A stretch of DNA of 64,000 bases from Pedobacter sp. GTDB taxonomy: Bacteria; Bacteroidota; Bacteroidia; Sphingobacteriales; Sphingobacteriaceae. The stretch covers positions 30,094-94,093 of the forward strand of contig NZ_JAVHXT010000018.1 of assembly GCF_031119335.1 (NCBI RefSeq), written 5' to 3'. This document shows positions 1 to 8,209 of this stretch, piece after piece (the stretch's first letter is position 1; the number at the start of each line of letters is the position of its first letter). The notes under the pieces were generated by a model that ran no database searches, had not been told where the DNA came from, and saw nothing but the letters and a program-made list of their open reading frames with translations. A program made the translations under genes and the position numbers.

Positions 1-255
1 GTAAGTGCTCATATCCTGCCCAGGAATTTCGATAGCACTGCCACCCATAATAAATTCACCACCTTCTATTTCGATTAAGCCAGGACCTGGACCTCTTTTA
101 TAACCCTTTTTTACCTCGAAACCGCCGTTTTCTCTTTTGTTGTACGCATAGCCAGTTTTTTCAGATACTGCGCTGCCTTTTTTAGAGCCACCGCAAGAGC
201 TTAACGTTCCAACACCGATAAATGACACTAATGCGTATAAGTAAAATCTATTCAT
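1..255 (-). CDS. gldJ: Gliding motility / type IX secretion lipoprotein GldJ (N-terminal part)
   Basis: The reading frame starts at the ATG at 255 and runs off the left edge, so only the first 85 residues are visible. It begins with a lipoprotein signal (hydrophobic stretch ending in LSSCGG, Cys at residue 21). A GPGPGLIEIEGGEFIMGG segment follows, which is the usual entry into the formylglycine-generating-enzyme (SUMF1) fold of GldJ and GldK. GldJ is an outer-membrane lipoprotein that stabilises other Gld proteins of the type IX secretion and gliding machinery. The TGYAYN...GGFE stretch before the GPG motif fits GldJ better than GldK. The divergent porV at 698 supports the assignment. The catalytic part is not visible, so GldJ versus a related SUMF1 lipoprotein is a judgement. 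Confidence 0.72.
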   Translation of the reverse strand, partial: MNRFYLYALVSFIGVGTLSSCGGSKKGSAVSEKTGYAYNKRENGGFEVKKGYKRGPGPGLIEIEGGEFIMGGSAIEIPGQDMSTY

Positions 256-697
256 ATATTGCAAATTGCACTTTAGTCGTTAAAATTACACAAAAAAAGA
301 ACGAGAAATAAAAAAATCTTTTTTAATCGACAAAAAACATTCAAAAAAGGAGTATTAAAAATGTTTAAGCCAATTCGGAACTTTCTCGTTTAAAGGTAGT
401 AAACGTACAAATATTTGTAATATTGTTAGTATCTTTCTAAATAATCTTCTTGTGGAATATTTTCCCTATTTTGAGTGTGTGTTGGTATGTAATTCTGTTT
501 TTTACTATCGCTTTTTGTAATTTTTTCTTCGCCGACGAGCCATTAGAATAATTAAATAATAAAGTATCGGTGTAGTCTTTGTGGTGGGGAACAATAATTT
601 TCAAATTTTTACGTTTTGCAGCAAGAACTTAGCAGCAGAGGGAATACTTTTTTGAAATTACCAAACTCTATACTAAATTGCGCAGATTAACTATTTA
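256..697. other. Divergent intergenic region between gldJ and porV
   Basis: These 442 bases are AT-rich and carry no reading frame longer than a few codons. They must hold the promoters of gldJ (leftward) and porV (rightward), but no clean TTTG/TAnnTTTG pair could be picked out for either. No long inverted repeat was noticed. Confidence 0.5.
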
Positions 698-1870
698 ATG
701 ATGAAATTAAACTACTTGAGTAGAACCTTATTGCTTTTATCCCTTTTTGTGTTTGTAAAACAAGATGCTTCTGCTCAAACAAGCACGGGAAGCAGTACTC
801 GCCAAACAAATGGTGTATATCCAGATGTTCCATTTCTATTAATTACCCCAGATGCAAGGGCTGGAGCCATGGGCGAAGCTGGAGTTGCTGTAATGCCAGA
901 TGGAAATGCAATGAGCATTAACCCTGCAAAATTGGCTTTTTTGGATAAACCTTACGGTGTAAGTTTGTCTTACAGCCCTTGGTTGGCAAATTTGGTGCCT
1001 GATATTAATTTAGCTTATTTGAGTGGTTTTTATCAAGTAGATGATAGAACAGTAATTGGGGCTTCGTTAAGATATTTCTCATTGGGAGATATTTCATTGA
1101 CAAATGATAACGGTGGTAACGAAGGCACTTTCAATCCTAATGAGCTAGCTTTTGACGCTACTTATTCTCGTAAATTTGGCGAAAATTTCTCTTTAGGCAC
1201 ATCGGCTCGTTTTATCCGTTCAAATCTTACATCAGCACAAATTGGTGGTAGCCAGCAAAAACCAGGAATGGCAGTAGCGGTAGATGTGTCAGCGTTTTTT
1301 AAAAAACCTACAGTTTTGTTTGGCAAGGATGCGATCTTGTCGGCAGGTTTGAATTTATCAAACATAGGGACGAAAATGAGTTATGCCGAAACTCAAAATA
1401 GAAGATTTTTGCCGGCAAATATGAAATTAGGTGGTGCTTCTACTTTTATTATTGATGATTACAACCAATTCACTTTCGCACTCGATTTTAACAAATTGAT
1501 GGTGCCAACAGACCCTATTAGAGATATTAACGGAGAGATTGTTGCGGGAAAAGATCCATTTCGATCGGTACCTTCCGGAATATTGGGCTCATTTGGTGAT
1601 GCGCCGGGAGGTTTTAAAGAAGAACTTAAGGAAATTGGTATTTCAACAGGTATCGAATACACCTACAACCAACAATTTGCAGTAAGAGCCGGTTATTTCT
1701 ATGAAAATCCTGATAAGGGAGATAGAAGATATTTAACTGTAGGAGCTGGATTGAAATACAATGTTTTCAATCTTGATTTCTCGTATTTAATTGCCAATGC
1801 ACAAAATAGCCCATTGGCAAATACTTTGAGGTTTACTTTGGCTTGGAATATCGATAAGGTAAGCAAATAA
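698..1870 (+). CDS. porV: Type IX secretion outer-membrane protein PorV (LptO)
   Basis: This 390-residue protein has a signal peptide ending near DASAQ and the PorV start signature VPFLLITPDARAGAMGE, followed by a beta-rich body typical of the FadL-like 14-strand barrel. PorV is the outer-membrane shuttle that takes cargo leaving the type IX translocon and delivers it to the PorU sortase on the cell surface. Length matches the family. Two Met codons open the frame (698 and 701); either could be used. ispF follows after 9 bp and is probably co-transcribed. porU, often next to porV and gldJ in other Bacteroidota, is not in the visible sequence between them and would have to lie elsewhere or beyond gldJ. 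Confidence 0.9.
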   Translation: MMKLNYLSRTLLLLSLFVFVKQDASAQTSTGSSTRQTNGVYPDVPFLLITPDARAGAMGEAGVAVMPDGNAMSINPAKLAFLDKPYGVSLSYSPWLANLVPDINLAYLSGFYQVDDRTVIGASLRYFSLGDISLTNDNGGNEGTFNPNELAFDATYSRKFGENFSLGTSARFIRSNLTSAQIGGSQQKPGMAVAVDVSAFFKKPTVLFGKDAILSAGLNLSNIGTKMSYAETQNRRFLPANMKLGGASTFIIDDYNQFTFALDFNKLMVPTDPIRDINGEIVAGKDPFRSVPSGILGSFGDAPGGFKEELKEIGISTGIEYTYNQQFAVRAGYFYENPDKGDRRYLTVGAGLKYNVFNLDFSYLIANAQNSPLANTLRFTLAWNIDKVSK

Positions 1871-1879
1871 GAAATTTTA

Positions 1880-2365
1880 ATGGGTATAAAAGTAGGTTTT
1901 GGCTTCGATGTTCATCAGCTAAAAGATAATCATCCGTTTGTAGTAGGTGGTGTAAATTTAGATCACCATAAAGGTGCATTTGGTCACTCTGATGCAGATG
2001 TGCTGCTTCATGCCATTTGTGATGCTTTGTTAGGCGCAGCAAACCTGCGTGATATTGGTTTTCATTTTAAGAATACCGATCCGCAATGGAAAGGCATTAG
2101 CAGTATTGTATTGCTTAAGGAAACAGTAAGACTGCTAAAGGAAAAAAACTACGAGATAGGAAACATTGATGCGATGCTTTGTTTAGAAGCGCCAAAAATT
2201 AATCCTCATATTCCGCAAATGCAAGAAAATATTGCTGCTGCAATGGGACTTTCTGTAGACGATATTTCTATTAAAGCAACCACGAACGAAACTATGGGTT
2301 TTATTGGTAGGGAAGAAGGTGTGGTTGCTTATGCAGTATGTTTGATAGAAAAGAAGCCCCTCTAA
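1880..2365 (+). CDS. ispF: 2-C-methyl-D-erythritol 2,4-cyclodiphosphate synthase
   Basis: IspF converts 4-diphosphocytidyl-2-C-methyl-D-erythritol 2-phosphate to the 2,4-cyclodiphosphate with release of CMP in the MEP isoprenoid pathway. The 161-residue protein shows the metal-binding GFDVHQ start (Asp and His near residues 9-11), the GHSDADVLLHAICDALLGA helix, DIGFHF, and the C-terminal ATTNETMGFIGR loop that binds the cytidine. Length is normal for this trimeric enzyme. It follows porV with a 9-bp gap. Its last three sense codons and stop (Lys-Pro-Leu-stop) lie inside the left arm of the palindromic repeat at 2354-2455, so the repeat has supplied the present C-terminus. Confidence 0.95.
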   Translation: MGIKVGFGFDVHQLKDNHPFVVGGVNLDHHKGAFGHSDADVLLHAICDALLGAANLRDIGFHFKNTDPQWKGISSIVLLKETVRLLKEKNYEIGNIDAMLCLEAPKINPHIPQMQENIAAAMGLSVDDISIKATTNETMGFIGREEGVVAYAVCLIEKKPL

Positions 2366-2455
2366 ATCTCCCCAAAGGGGAGACTTAGCAAAGACTTTTA
2401 ATAATTTTATATTCTCTCCCTTTTGGGGAGAGATGCCAACGGCAGAGAGGGGCTT
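2354..2455. repeat. Dispersed palindrome, family A (AAGCCCCTCT / AGAGGGGCTT)
   Basis: The outer arms AAGCCCCTCT (2354-2363) and AGAGGGGCTT (2446-2455) are perfect complements. Inside are two more blocks, TCTCCCCAAAGGGGAGA and CTCCCTTTTGGGGAG. The element spans the whole gap between the convergent ispF and pirin genes and reaches into both coding ends. Relatives lie at 3961-3987, 4817-4994, 6186-6234 and 26090-26183. Here it could act as a two-way terminator. Confidence 0.8.
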
Positions 2456-3326
2456 ACTCCTCCAAATACCCAAATTTTCCGGTGTTGTAATCTTCAATAG
2501 CTTGTTGCAGCTCTTCTGGTTTGTTCATTAAAAACGGACCGTATTGTGCAATTGGTTCATTAATCGGTTCCCCAGATAAAAACAACACAACCGAATTTTC
2601 GCTTGCTTCAATTGCTATATCTGTCCCTTCGTGGGCAAAATGCACCATCTGATTTACCGATGCCTTTTCTGTACCGTTTACAATTATAGCACCTTCAATC
2701 ACAATCATTGCGGTATTGTAATTTGCAGGCGTGTTTAAACTTACTTTTGCACCAGCTTGTAGCTTTAAATTGTACAACTCAATGGGTGTAAAAGTAGATG
2801 CACTGCCTTTAGTACCATTGTATTCGCCTGCAATTATCTCTACAACTCCGTTTCCATTAGGCAGGTTGTATTTAGACATACCTTCGTTAGGCAGAGCCTG
2901 ATATTTTGGTGTGCTCATTTTGTCTTTCGCGGGCAAGTTTACCCACAATTGTACCATTTGAAATAAGCCACCTTTCTTGCTAAACTCTTCTTCGTGGTAT
3001 TCTTTGTGCAAAATTCCACTGGCAGCTGTCATCCATTGCACATCACCTGGATAAATTACACCACTGTTGCCTGCGCTATCATGATGCGCTACTGCCCCGT
3101 GGTAAGCAATGGTTACGGTTTCAAATCCGCGGTGTGGATGTACGCCAACACCTCTAAGCTTGTTGGTTGGTGAAAACTCAATTTTTGCATTATAATCGAG
3201 TAAGTAAAACGGATCCATTTTAATTTTATGTCCGCTTGGGAAGAAGTTGTGCACTCTAAACCCATCTCCAACCATGTGAGGCGCAGGTGGGTTTAGAATA
3301 GCCGCAACTTTTTTTAATGTAGGCAT
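2454..3326 (-). CDS. Pirin family protein (bicupin, metal-dependent)
   Basis: The 290-residue protein has the pirin N-terminal cupin with the metal ligands in GVGVHPHRGFET (about residues 59-70) and the downstream GILHKEYHEEE segment, then a second cupin domain at about 190-275. Pirins are nuclear redox cofactors in eukaryotes, and some bacterial ones act as quercetin 2,3-dioxygenases. The substrate here cannot be read from the sequence. It lies 18 bp downstream of the YceI gene on the same strand, so the two probably form one transcription unit, possibly under the nearby Crp-like regulator. The end overlaps the family A repeat arm. Confidence 0.9.
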   Translation of the reverse strand: MPTLKKVAAILNPPAPHMVGDGFRVHNFFPSGHKIKMDPFYLLDYNAKIEFSPTNKLRGVGVHPHRGFETVTIAYHGAVAHHDSAGNSGVIYPGDVQWMTAASGILHKEYHEEEFSKKGGLFQMVQLWVNLPAKDKMSTPKYQALPNEGMSKYNLPNGNGVVEIIAGEYNGTKGSASTFTPIELYNLKLQAGAKVSLNTPANYNTAMIVIEGAIIVNGTEKASVNQMVHFAHEGTDIAIEASENSVVLFLSGEPINEPIAQYGPFLMNKPEELQQAIEDYNTGKFGYLEE

Positions 3327-3344
3327 AGTAGCCTCCTTTCTAAA

Positions 3345-3875
3345 TTATGCTTGTTTAACGAATTGTAGTTCGCCTAAGATTTTCACTTCTTCACTCACCA
3401 TTACACCGCCAGTTTCCAAAGCTGCATTCCATGTTAATCCAAATTCTGTACGGTTAATTTTTCCGCTTAAAGTAAAGCCAGCTTTCGTATTTCCCCAAGG
3501 ATCTGTTGCAATACCACCAAACTCTGCGTTTAATTTTACCGACTTAGTAACGTCTTTGATGGTTAAATCACCTTTTACGATATAGTCACTGCCATCTTTC
3601 TCAACGCTGGTAGACTTAAATGTAATTGCTGGATATTTCTCTGCATCGAAGAAATCACCGCTTTTTAAGTGGCCATCTCTGTCGCCGTTACCAGTGTCAA
3701 TAGAATTGATATCACCAGAAAAAGAAATATCAGCATTAGTAAAATCATCACCTTCAGAAGCTAATTCTGCACTGAAAGACTTGATGTTTCCAGTTACAGT
3801 AGTGATCATTAAGTGTTTTACTTTAAACTGAAGTTCGCTGTGGGTTGGGTCTAAAGCCCATTTTGTAGTTGCCAT
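3345..3875 (-). CDS. YceI family protein (lipocalin-like polyisoprenoid binding)
   Basis: The 176-residue sequence begins TKWALDPTHSELQFKVKHL and continues with FDAEKYPAITFKS and GDLTIKDVTKSVKL, the hallmark stretches of the YceI beta-barrel that binds polyisoprenoids or other lipids. There is no signal peptide, unlike E. coli YceI, so a cytoplasmic location is likely. It sits 18 bp before the pirin gene and probably shares its transcript. The 127-bp gap upstream holds a promoter and a half copy of the family A repeat. Confidence 0.92.
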   Translation of the reverse strand: MATTKWALDPTHSELQFKVKHLMITTVTGNIKSFSAELASEGDDFTNADISFSGDINSIDTGNGDRDGHLKSGDFFDAEKYPAITFKSTSVEKDGSDYIVKGDLTIKDVTKSVKLNAEFGGIATDPWGNTKAGFTLSGKINRTEFGLTWNAALETGGVMVSEEVKILGELQFVKQA

Positions 3876-3960
3876 AATATTTTAAATTTTGTGTTCTTTA
3901 ATTTGATAACACAAAGTTATGGCGGCAGGTTTAGTTAAACGTTGATGTATGTTAAGAAAA

Positions 3961-3987
3961 CCCCTAAATCCCCTGAAGGGGACTTTT
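3961..3987. repeat. Family A palindrome, half copy
   Basis: The stretch CCCCTAAATCCCCTGAAGGG matches the left half of the element at 2354-2455. It lies between the YceI gene and the Crp-like gene and no matching right half is present. Confidence 0.55.
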
Positions 3988-4002
3988 GAACAGTTAACCT
4001 GT

Positions 4003-4590
4003 CTACTTAAAATGCTTTTTCGCTAGATCTTTACGTACTCGGCTTAAAGATTCGGGTGTGATGCCTAGATAAGATGCAATCATCCATTGTGGTACGCGTA
4101 AAGTTAAGTTTGGATATAGTTTGATGAAGTCTAGGTAGCGTTCTTCTGCTGTAGCGCTCAATAACATATTAATGCGTTTCTGCATAAAACGGATGGAATT
4201 GTGCAACATCAAGATATTCAATTCTAAGATATGTGGTAATAGTTTTTGGATATCTGCAAAGAAATGATTGGGAACAATAAGCACTTCGGTGTTTTCAATA
4301 GCATCGATAAAAAAGACAGATGGCTCGTTAAATACAGAACTGTTACGGTCAGAAATCATCCAGTTTTCTGGAGCGAATTGTAAAATGTGCTCTTTTCCCT
4401 TTTCATCTATAGAGAAGTAACGCAATAAACCATCGTTAATGAAATAATTTTCCGAACGCAAATCTCCTGGGCTCAACAGGATCGTTCCTTTTTTGAAGCT
4501 TTTGCTTTTTAGGCAGCTAGTTGCTTCTTGCGCTTGTTCATCGGTAATAGAAAGGCGCTCTTTTAAATATGCTTGAAATTTCTCTAGCAT
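4003..4590 (-). CDS. Crp/Fnr family transcriptional regulator
   Basis: This 195-residue protein has an N-terminal cyclic-nucleotide-binding beta-roll (about residues 25-115, with KKGTILLSPGD) and a C-terminal helix-turn-helix with LGITPESLSRVRK, a form common in Bacteroidota Crp-like regulators. The ligand pocket does not show the full cAMP signature, so the effector is unknown. An in-frame TTG directly precedes the ATG at 4590; the ATG is taken as the start. The stop codon of the upstream small membrane protein gene ends three bases before it, which implies co-translation. Targets may include the YceI-pirin unit immediately downstream, which is an inference from position only. Confidence 0.88.
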   Translation of the reverse strand: MLEKFQAYLKERLSITDEQAQEATSCLKSKSFKKGTILLSPGDLRSENYFINDGLLRYFSIDEKGKEHILQFAPENWMISDRNSSVFNEPSVFFIDAIENTEVLIVPNHFFADIQKLLPHILELNILMLHNSIRFMQKRINMLLSATAEERYLDFIKLYPNLTLRVPQWMIASYLGITPESLSRVRKDLAKKHFK

Positions 4591-4593
4591 CAA

Positions 4594-4755
4594 TTAAGAT
4601 TTATTGTCAGGGACTTTGCTGAAATCTGCACTGCATTTACCACAACCAGTTGCGCATGAGTCTTTCTTCGCTGCAACACTGCGGTAGATAATTCTGCCGA
4701 GGTAAACTAATGCAAGAGCGAAGACTATAATCATTAAAACGAACTGGACATCCAT
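4594..4755 (-). CDS. Small Cys-rich membrane protein, FeoB-associated type
   Basis: A 53-residue frame starts at the ATG at 4755 and stops three bases before the Crp-like gene. It consists of one transmembrane helix (FVLMIIVFALALVYLGRII) followed by a basic linker and a Cys cluster CATGCGKCSADFS. This layout matches the FeoB-associated Cys-rich membrane protein family, whose genes usually follow feoB in iron uptake operons. No feoA or feoB is present here, so the link to iron is by family only. The tight spacing with the downstream regulator suggests the two act together, for instance in a metal or redox response. Confidence 0.7.
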   Translation of the reverse strand: MDVQFVLMIIVFALALVYLGRIIYRSVAAKKDSCATGCGKCSADFSKVPDNKS

Positions 4756-4816
4756 ACTTACAAATATAGGTTAATTGTTGTATCGCTAAATTGTTTGATT
4801 GTTGAGAGATTGTAAA

Positions 4817-4994
4817 AAGCCTCTCCCTTTTAAAGCAAGTGCTGAAATTAATTTCTGCTGTCCCTCTCCAAAGGAGAGGGAGTGAAAGATTGTGCTTTAA
4901 TTTATGGCTAATCCTACTGTACGATAAATCCCTCTCTTTTGGCGAGGGAGAAACAAGCTGGAGTTGAAGCAGCGACTTTAATAGGGAGAGGCTT
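4817..4994. repeat. Family A palindrome, long compound copy
   Basis: The outer arms AAGCCTCTCCC and GGGAGAGGCTT are complementary, and the interior holds further blocks CCCTCTCCAAAGGAGAGGG and CCCTCTCTTTTGGCGAGGG. The right arm overlaps the last codons of the ATP-grasp-like gene that ends at 4978, so the repeat provides the final residues (Glu-Ala-Ser-Pro) of that protein. Confidence 0.7.
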
Positions 4995-6174
4995 CCATCA
5001 ACCCAACCGTACCACCAACCCAATCAAAATCTGCGTTGTAGCGTACCCCGATCATTTTACCCCGACTTAAACGTGCAAGGTTTACACAAAGTTTCGGATC
5101 CTCGCCGTCTGGCCATAAGTACATTAATCTAATTTCGGCTTTTACGCCGCCATCTGGAGCTTGCACCACAGGCTCGTAAGTTACCTTGCGTTGTAAAATC
5201 CAATTTTCTGGGTCACTAATTGCCGCAATATCACTTTCTTTTACATCGATAATTACACCCATGCCAGCGAAGGAGAACAGTGGTTTCAACACGTAGTTTT
5301 CTAGATCTGAAGGAATGGCTTCCACTTCGTTTAAGAACCTAGTTTCGGGAACAAATCTTCCGCTCAAAAATGGCATAGTGTATTTACTGATGCGATAGAA
5401 CCAATTTGGATGGGTAATCCATTCCACTTCCAGCTCTTCACGTGGATCAAAACTGTTTTCAAAAACCGAAACATCATCAGCTATTTCGTCAAAAATTAAT
5501 CGGTTGTAAATTCTTTTGATTTGGACTTTTTCATCGCCCTGCGTGTAAAATAACTTATTTCCTTCCCTTCGGATGTCTTCTAATGGAAGAATTTTAATAC
5601 CGATTTTATTGGCCGTAACAAAGAAGTCGATTGCTGTTTTTTGGTTAAGCGCATCGATATCCATTAATACCACCTCATGAGGCTGATGGTTGCCAACAAT
5701 TACTTTTTTTAGTAATTCGAAATAACCTTTTTCAGTTAGTTCGTTAAAAAATGGTGTAAGGTTCTCGTTTAACTCATAAGCAGATTTGTATTGCTTAGCT
5801 AAATGCGTTTGGAAACCATATAATGAAGGGAAGCCCTGCATTTCTATGAGCATAGGCGATATTGTTCCATCTGTGTCCTTACAAAGCCCGAAATCAAAAG
5901 TTAAAAAATGGGGGTGACTGTTTTCATTCGGTACTTCCCACTCTTTTGGAATGGCGTTTTTGGTAAGCTCTTTAAAATTATCTTGCTTAATTAGGGTAAT
6001 AATTTCATCGCCGGCGGCAATTAATTTTTGCTTTAAATCTTCGGGAATGAAGATAGGAGATTCGGCTACTCTGAAAGTTATTTCTGGATATCCTTCACTC
6101 AATTGCTTTAAAAAATCTTGATATTTTTCTTGGCTGAAGTTTGCGTTGAAGGTTTGTCGGTGGTGTGGTGTCAT
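4978..6174 (-). CDS. ATP-grasp-like protein of an amide-ligase cluster
   Basis: This 398-residue soluble protein is not assigned to a named enzyme. Its C-terminal third looks like an ATP-grasp core: YVLKPLFSFAGMGVIID (Lys plus glycine loop, about residues 293-310), WILQRKV as the adenine-side strand, and a KAEIRLMYLW strand ahead of the probable metal ligands. The N-terminal half has LIEMQGFPSLYGFQ, a conserved-looking segment. ATP-grasp enzymes join a carboxylate to an amine via an acyl phosphate. It lies in the same strand and series as a glutamine amidotransferase, a GCS2 ligase and a second ATP-grasp ligase, so a role in making an amide-linked product is likely. The substrate is unknown. 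A family A repeat lies on each side. Confidence 0.6.
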   Translation of the reverse strand: MTPHHRQTFNANFSQEKYQDFLKQLSEGYPEITFRVAESPIFIPEDLKQKLIAAGDEIITLIKQDNFKELTKNAIPKEWEVPNENSHPHFLTFDFGLCKDTDGTISPMLIEMQGFPSLYGFQTHLAKQYKSAYELNENLTPFFNELTEKGYFELLKKVIVGNHQPHEVVLMDIDALNQKTAIDFFVTANKIGIKILPLEDIRREGNKLFYTQGDEKVQIKRIYNRLIFDEIADDVSVFENSFDPREELEVEWITHPNWFYRISKYTMPFLSGRFVPETRFLNEVEAIPSDLENYVLKPLFSFAGMGVIIDVKESDIAAISDPENWILQRKVTYEPVVQAPDGGVKAEIRLMYLWPDGEDPKLCVNLARLSRGKMIGVRYNADFDWVGGTVGLMEASPY

Positions 6175-6185
6175 AGGAAACGATT

Positions 6186-6234
6186 GAAGCCCCTCTCTGT
6201 CCTGTGGACATCTCTCCCCGAAAGGGAGAGAAAT
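6186..6234. repeat. Family A palindrome between ligase-cluster genes
   Basis: The element shows GAAGCCCCTCTCTGTC followed by CTCTCCCCGAAAGGGAGAG. It fills most of the 83-bp gap between the ATP-grasp-like gene and the amidotransferase gene. Confidence 0.65.
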
Positions 6235-6257
6235 GTTTTTAGTAATGAAGGTGCGGT

Positions 6258-7082
6258 TTAAACTACTTGTAGCGCATTAATAGCCTGGTCTAGAAAATTC
6301 GGTAAAATCACACTTTGTGTAAGCATAATTCTATCCGGATTTTCTAAGCTATCAATCATATCATCGTACTTTTCTTGGCCGTGGTTTTTAATGATCAATT
6401 CTTTTTTCTCTTCTAGCAGCAGGTACATTTTCATCCCGATAGGATCTGCTTCTGGATGAAATTGTGTGCCAATCATGTAAGGTGAAAAGCGAATAGCCAT
6501 CATACAGCGTTCTAAGTCTACATGCGGACGTTCTTTTTCTATTGCCAATAATTTAGCACCCATTTTTTTGAAAACACTTTCGTTAGGCTGTACCACTTGC
6601 CAATCTCTGCTGTCTACAGAAAAGAAAGGGTTGTAAAGTCCTTCGAAAACATGTTCATTTTCTCCAGCTTGGGTTAAGGTAATTGGAAAAATGCCAAAAG
6701 CGTTCGATTTACGCTGTGTCACTTCGCCCAAACCGTATTTTCTGCAACCCAATTGGAAGGAATGACAAATTAAGAAAACGTGTTTTTTGTCGTTATTGCT
6801 CAGGTTGAAATCATCAATCCTGTCTAATAAGTCGAAAAAATCTGCCTCCCATTTTTGTCCTTCACCATCGTAAGGATTGCCTGGGCCACCACTAGAAATG
6901 TAAATGTTGTAGCTTAAATCTGGTACTTCTCCTTTTTGCCTAATGTCGAAAACATCTACCGTTAGGTTAAGCTGATTGTAAATTTTGTATCGGTGTAAAA
7001 TCTCTTGTATACCCCTCATTCCCTGGTTGGGGAACCCGTTATTCATATCTATAACGGCTACCTTTATGTTAATATCGTTCAT
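6258..7082 (-). CDS. Class I glutamine amidotransferase-like protein
   Basis: The protein carries the glutaminase fold: the oxyanion region SGGPGNPYD (about residue 70), a nucleophile elbow LICHSFQLGC with Cys as candidate nucleophile, and the His-Glu pair in IGTQFHPEAD near the C-terminus. The elbow differs from the common G-x-C-x-G-x-Q, since Ser-Phe replaces the second Gly region, so activity on glutamine should be considered likely but unproven. It would supply ammonia from glutamine to a partner ligase. A start at 7097 is also possible and would overlap the upstream ligase gene by 11 bp; the Met at 7082 leaves a 4-bp gap. Its neighbours are the GCS2-type and ATP-grasp ligases. Confidence 0.78.
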   Translation of the reverse strand: MNDINIKVAVIDMNNGFPNQGMRGIQEILHRYKIYNQLNLTVDVFDIRQKGEVPDLSYNIYISSGGPGNPYDGEGQKWEADFFDLLDRIDDFNLSNNDKKHVFLICHSFQLGCRKYGLGEVTQRKSNAFGIFPITLTQAGENEHVFEGLYNPFFSVDSRDWQVVQPNESVFKKMGAKLLAIEKERPHVDLERCMMAIRFSPYMIGTQFHPEADPIGMKMYLLLEEKKELIIKNHGQEKYDDMIDSLENPDRIMLTQSVILPNFLDQAINALQVV

Positions 7083-7086
7083 TTTT

Positions 7087-8187
7087 TTATTTAGCACCGA
7101 TTAATGTTTGCGTAGTAATGTAGTCTACTACTGATTCGTAACTTTTGGTTTGCTCGTAAACTGCTAGCTGTCTGTCGGCTCCGGTGCCATTAGCCAAGAT
7201 GGTTTGTACATACTCGATTTCCTTTCTGCTGCCCAATTCATCTACCACATCATCTACAAAGTCTAACAATTCGAGCACCAAATTTCGGCAATTTACTTCC
7301 ATTTCCTTGCCAAAGTCTATCAAATTTCCGTCAATTCCGTAGCGGGCAGCTCTCCACTTGTTCTCGTTGATGAGTGCTCTGCTGTAAGAAATGAAGTTCA
7401 AATTTTGTAAACGCAGCTTGTACAATTTGGCACATAAAGCTTGAAATAATGCTGTAAAAGCCATGGTTTCGTCAATCAGCATTGGGCAATCGCACACTCT
7501 AAATTCAATGGTTTCGAAGAAGGGATGAACACGAATGTCCCACCAGATTTTTTTTGCATTGTCGATACAGTTAGTCTTAATCAACAATTTCACGTAGTTA
7601 TCGTAATCTTCGATACTGTTAAAAATATCGGGGATGCCGGTACGCGGAAACTTATCAAAAACCTTGGTACGGAACGATTTGTAGCCTGTGTTTCTGCCTT
7701 CCCAAAATGGAGAATTGGTTGAAAGCGCAAAAACGTGCGGCAAAAAATAACGTACCTGATTGGCTATATGTATCGCTAGTTCCCTAGATTGGAAACCCAC
7801 GTGAACGTGCAAACCAAAAATAAGGTTCGATCTGGCCGCTTCCTGTAATTCGTTCACAATCTCATTATAGCGAGGATGCTCTGTAATTAACTGTTTTTCC
7901 CAATGCGAAAAAGGATGCGTGCCGGCAGCACCTATACGCAAGCCTTGTTCTCCAGCTAATTCGGCAACCGTTCTTCGCAACTGCGAGATTTCCTCCCTCG
8001 CTTCGTCGGTGTTTTTGCAAATGCCCGTGCCCACTTCCACCACAGCTTGATGCATTTCTGCCTTTACTTGGTCTTTATGGATTTTCTGCGCTGCCTCAAC
8101 AATTTTCTGGTCATGAGAGGTTAATTCCCTTGTTACGGGATCAACGATCATGTACTCTTCTTCAATCCCTAAGGTGAATTCGTTCAT
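7087..8187 (-). CDS. Carboxylate-amine ligase, GCS2 (YbdK) family
   Basis: The 366-residue protein starts FTLGIEEEYMIVDP, the metal-binding acidic strand of the glutamate-cysteine ligase 2 family. HVHVGFQ and a distal ETIEFRVCDCP strand complete the glutamine-synthetase-like active site. Members form an amide bond between a carboxylate and an amine using ATP; E. coli YbdK has only weak glutamate-cysteine ligase activity, so the true substrate is open. Length is typical. It is preceded by the ATP-grasp gene (22 bp) and followed directly by the amidotransferase gene. Together they look like a pathway to an uncharacterised amide or short peptide. Confidence 0.88.
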   Translation of the reverse strand: MNEFTLGIEEEYMIVDPVTRELTSHDQKIVEAAQKIHKDQVKAEMHQAVVEVGTGICKNTDEAREEISQLRRTVAELAGEQGLRIGAAGTHPFSHWEKQLITEHPRYNEIVNELQEAARSNLIFGLHVHVGFQSRELAIHIANQVRYFLPHVFALSTNSPFWEGRNTGYKSFRTKVFDKFPRTGIPDIFNSIEDYDNYVKLLIKTNCIDNAKKIWWDIRVHPFFETIEFRVCDCPMLIDETMAFTALFQALCAKLYKLRLQNLNFISYSRALINENKWRAARYGIDGNLIDFGKEMEVNCRNLVLELLDFVDDVVDELGSRKEIEYVQTILANGTGADRQLAVYEQTKSYESVVDYITTQTLIGAK

Positions 8188-8209
8188 AGATAGTTTAGGT
8201 TAACGTTGT

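Noticed and set aside
4637..5023. Minus-strand frame of 128 codons ahead of the Cys-rich protein gene
   Set aside because: It reads through the family A repeat and conflicts with both the Cys-rich gene and the ATP-grasp-like gene, in another frame.
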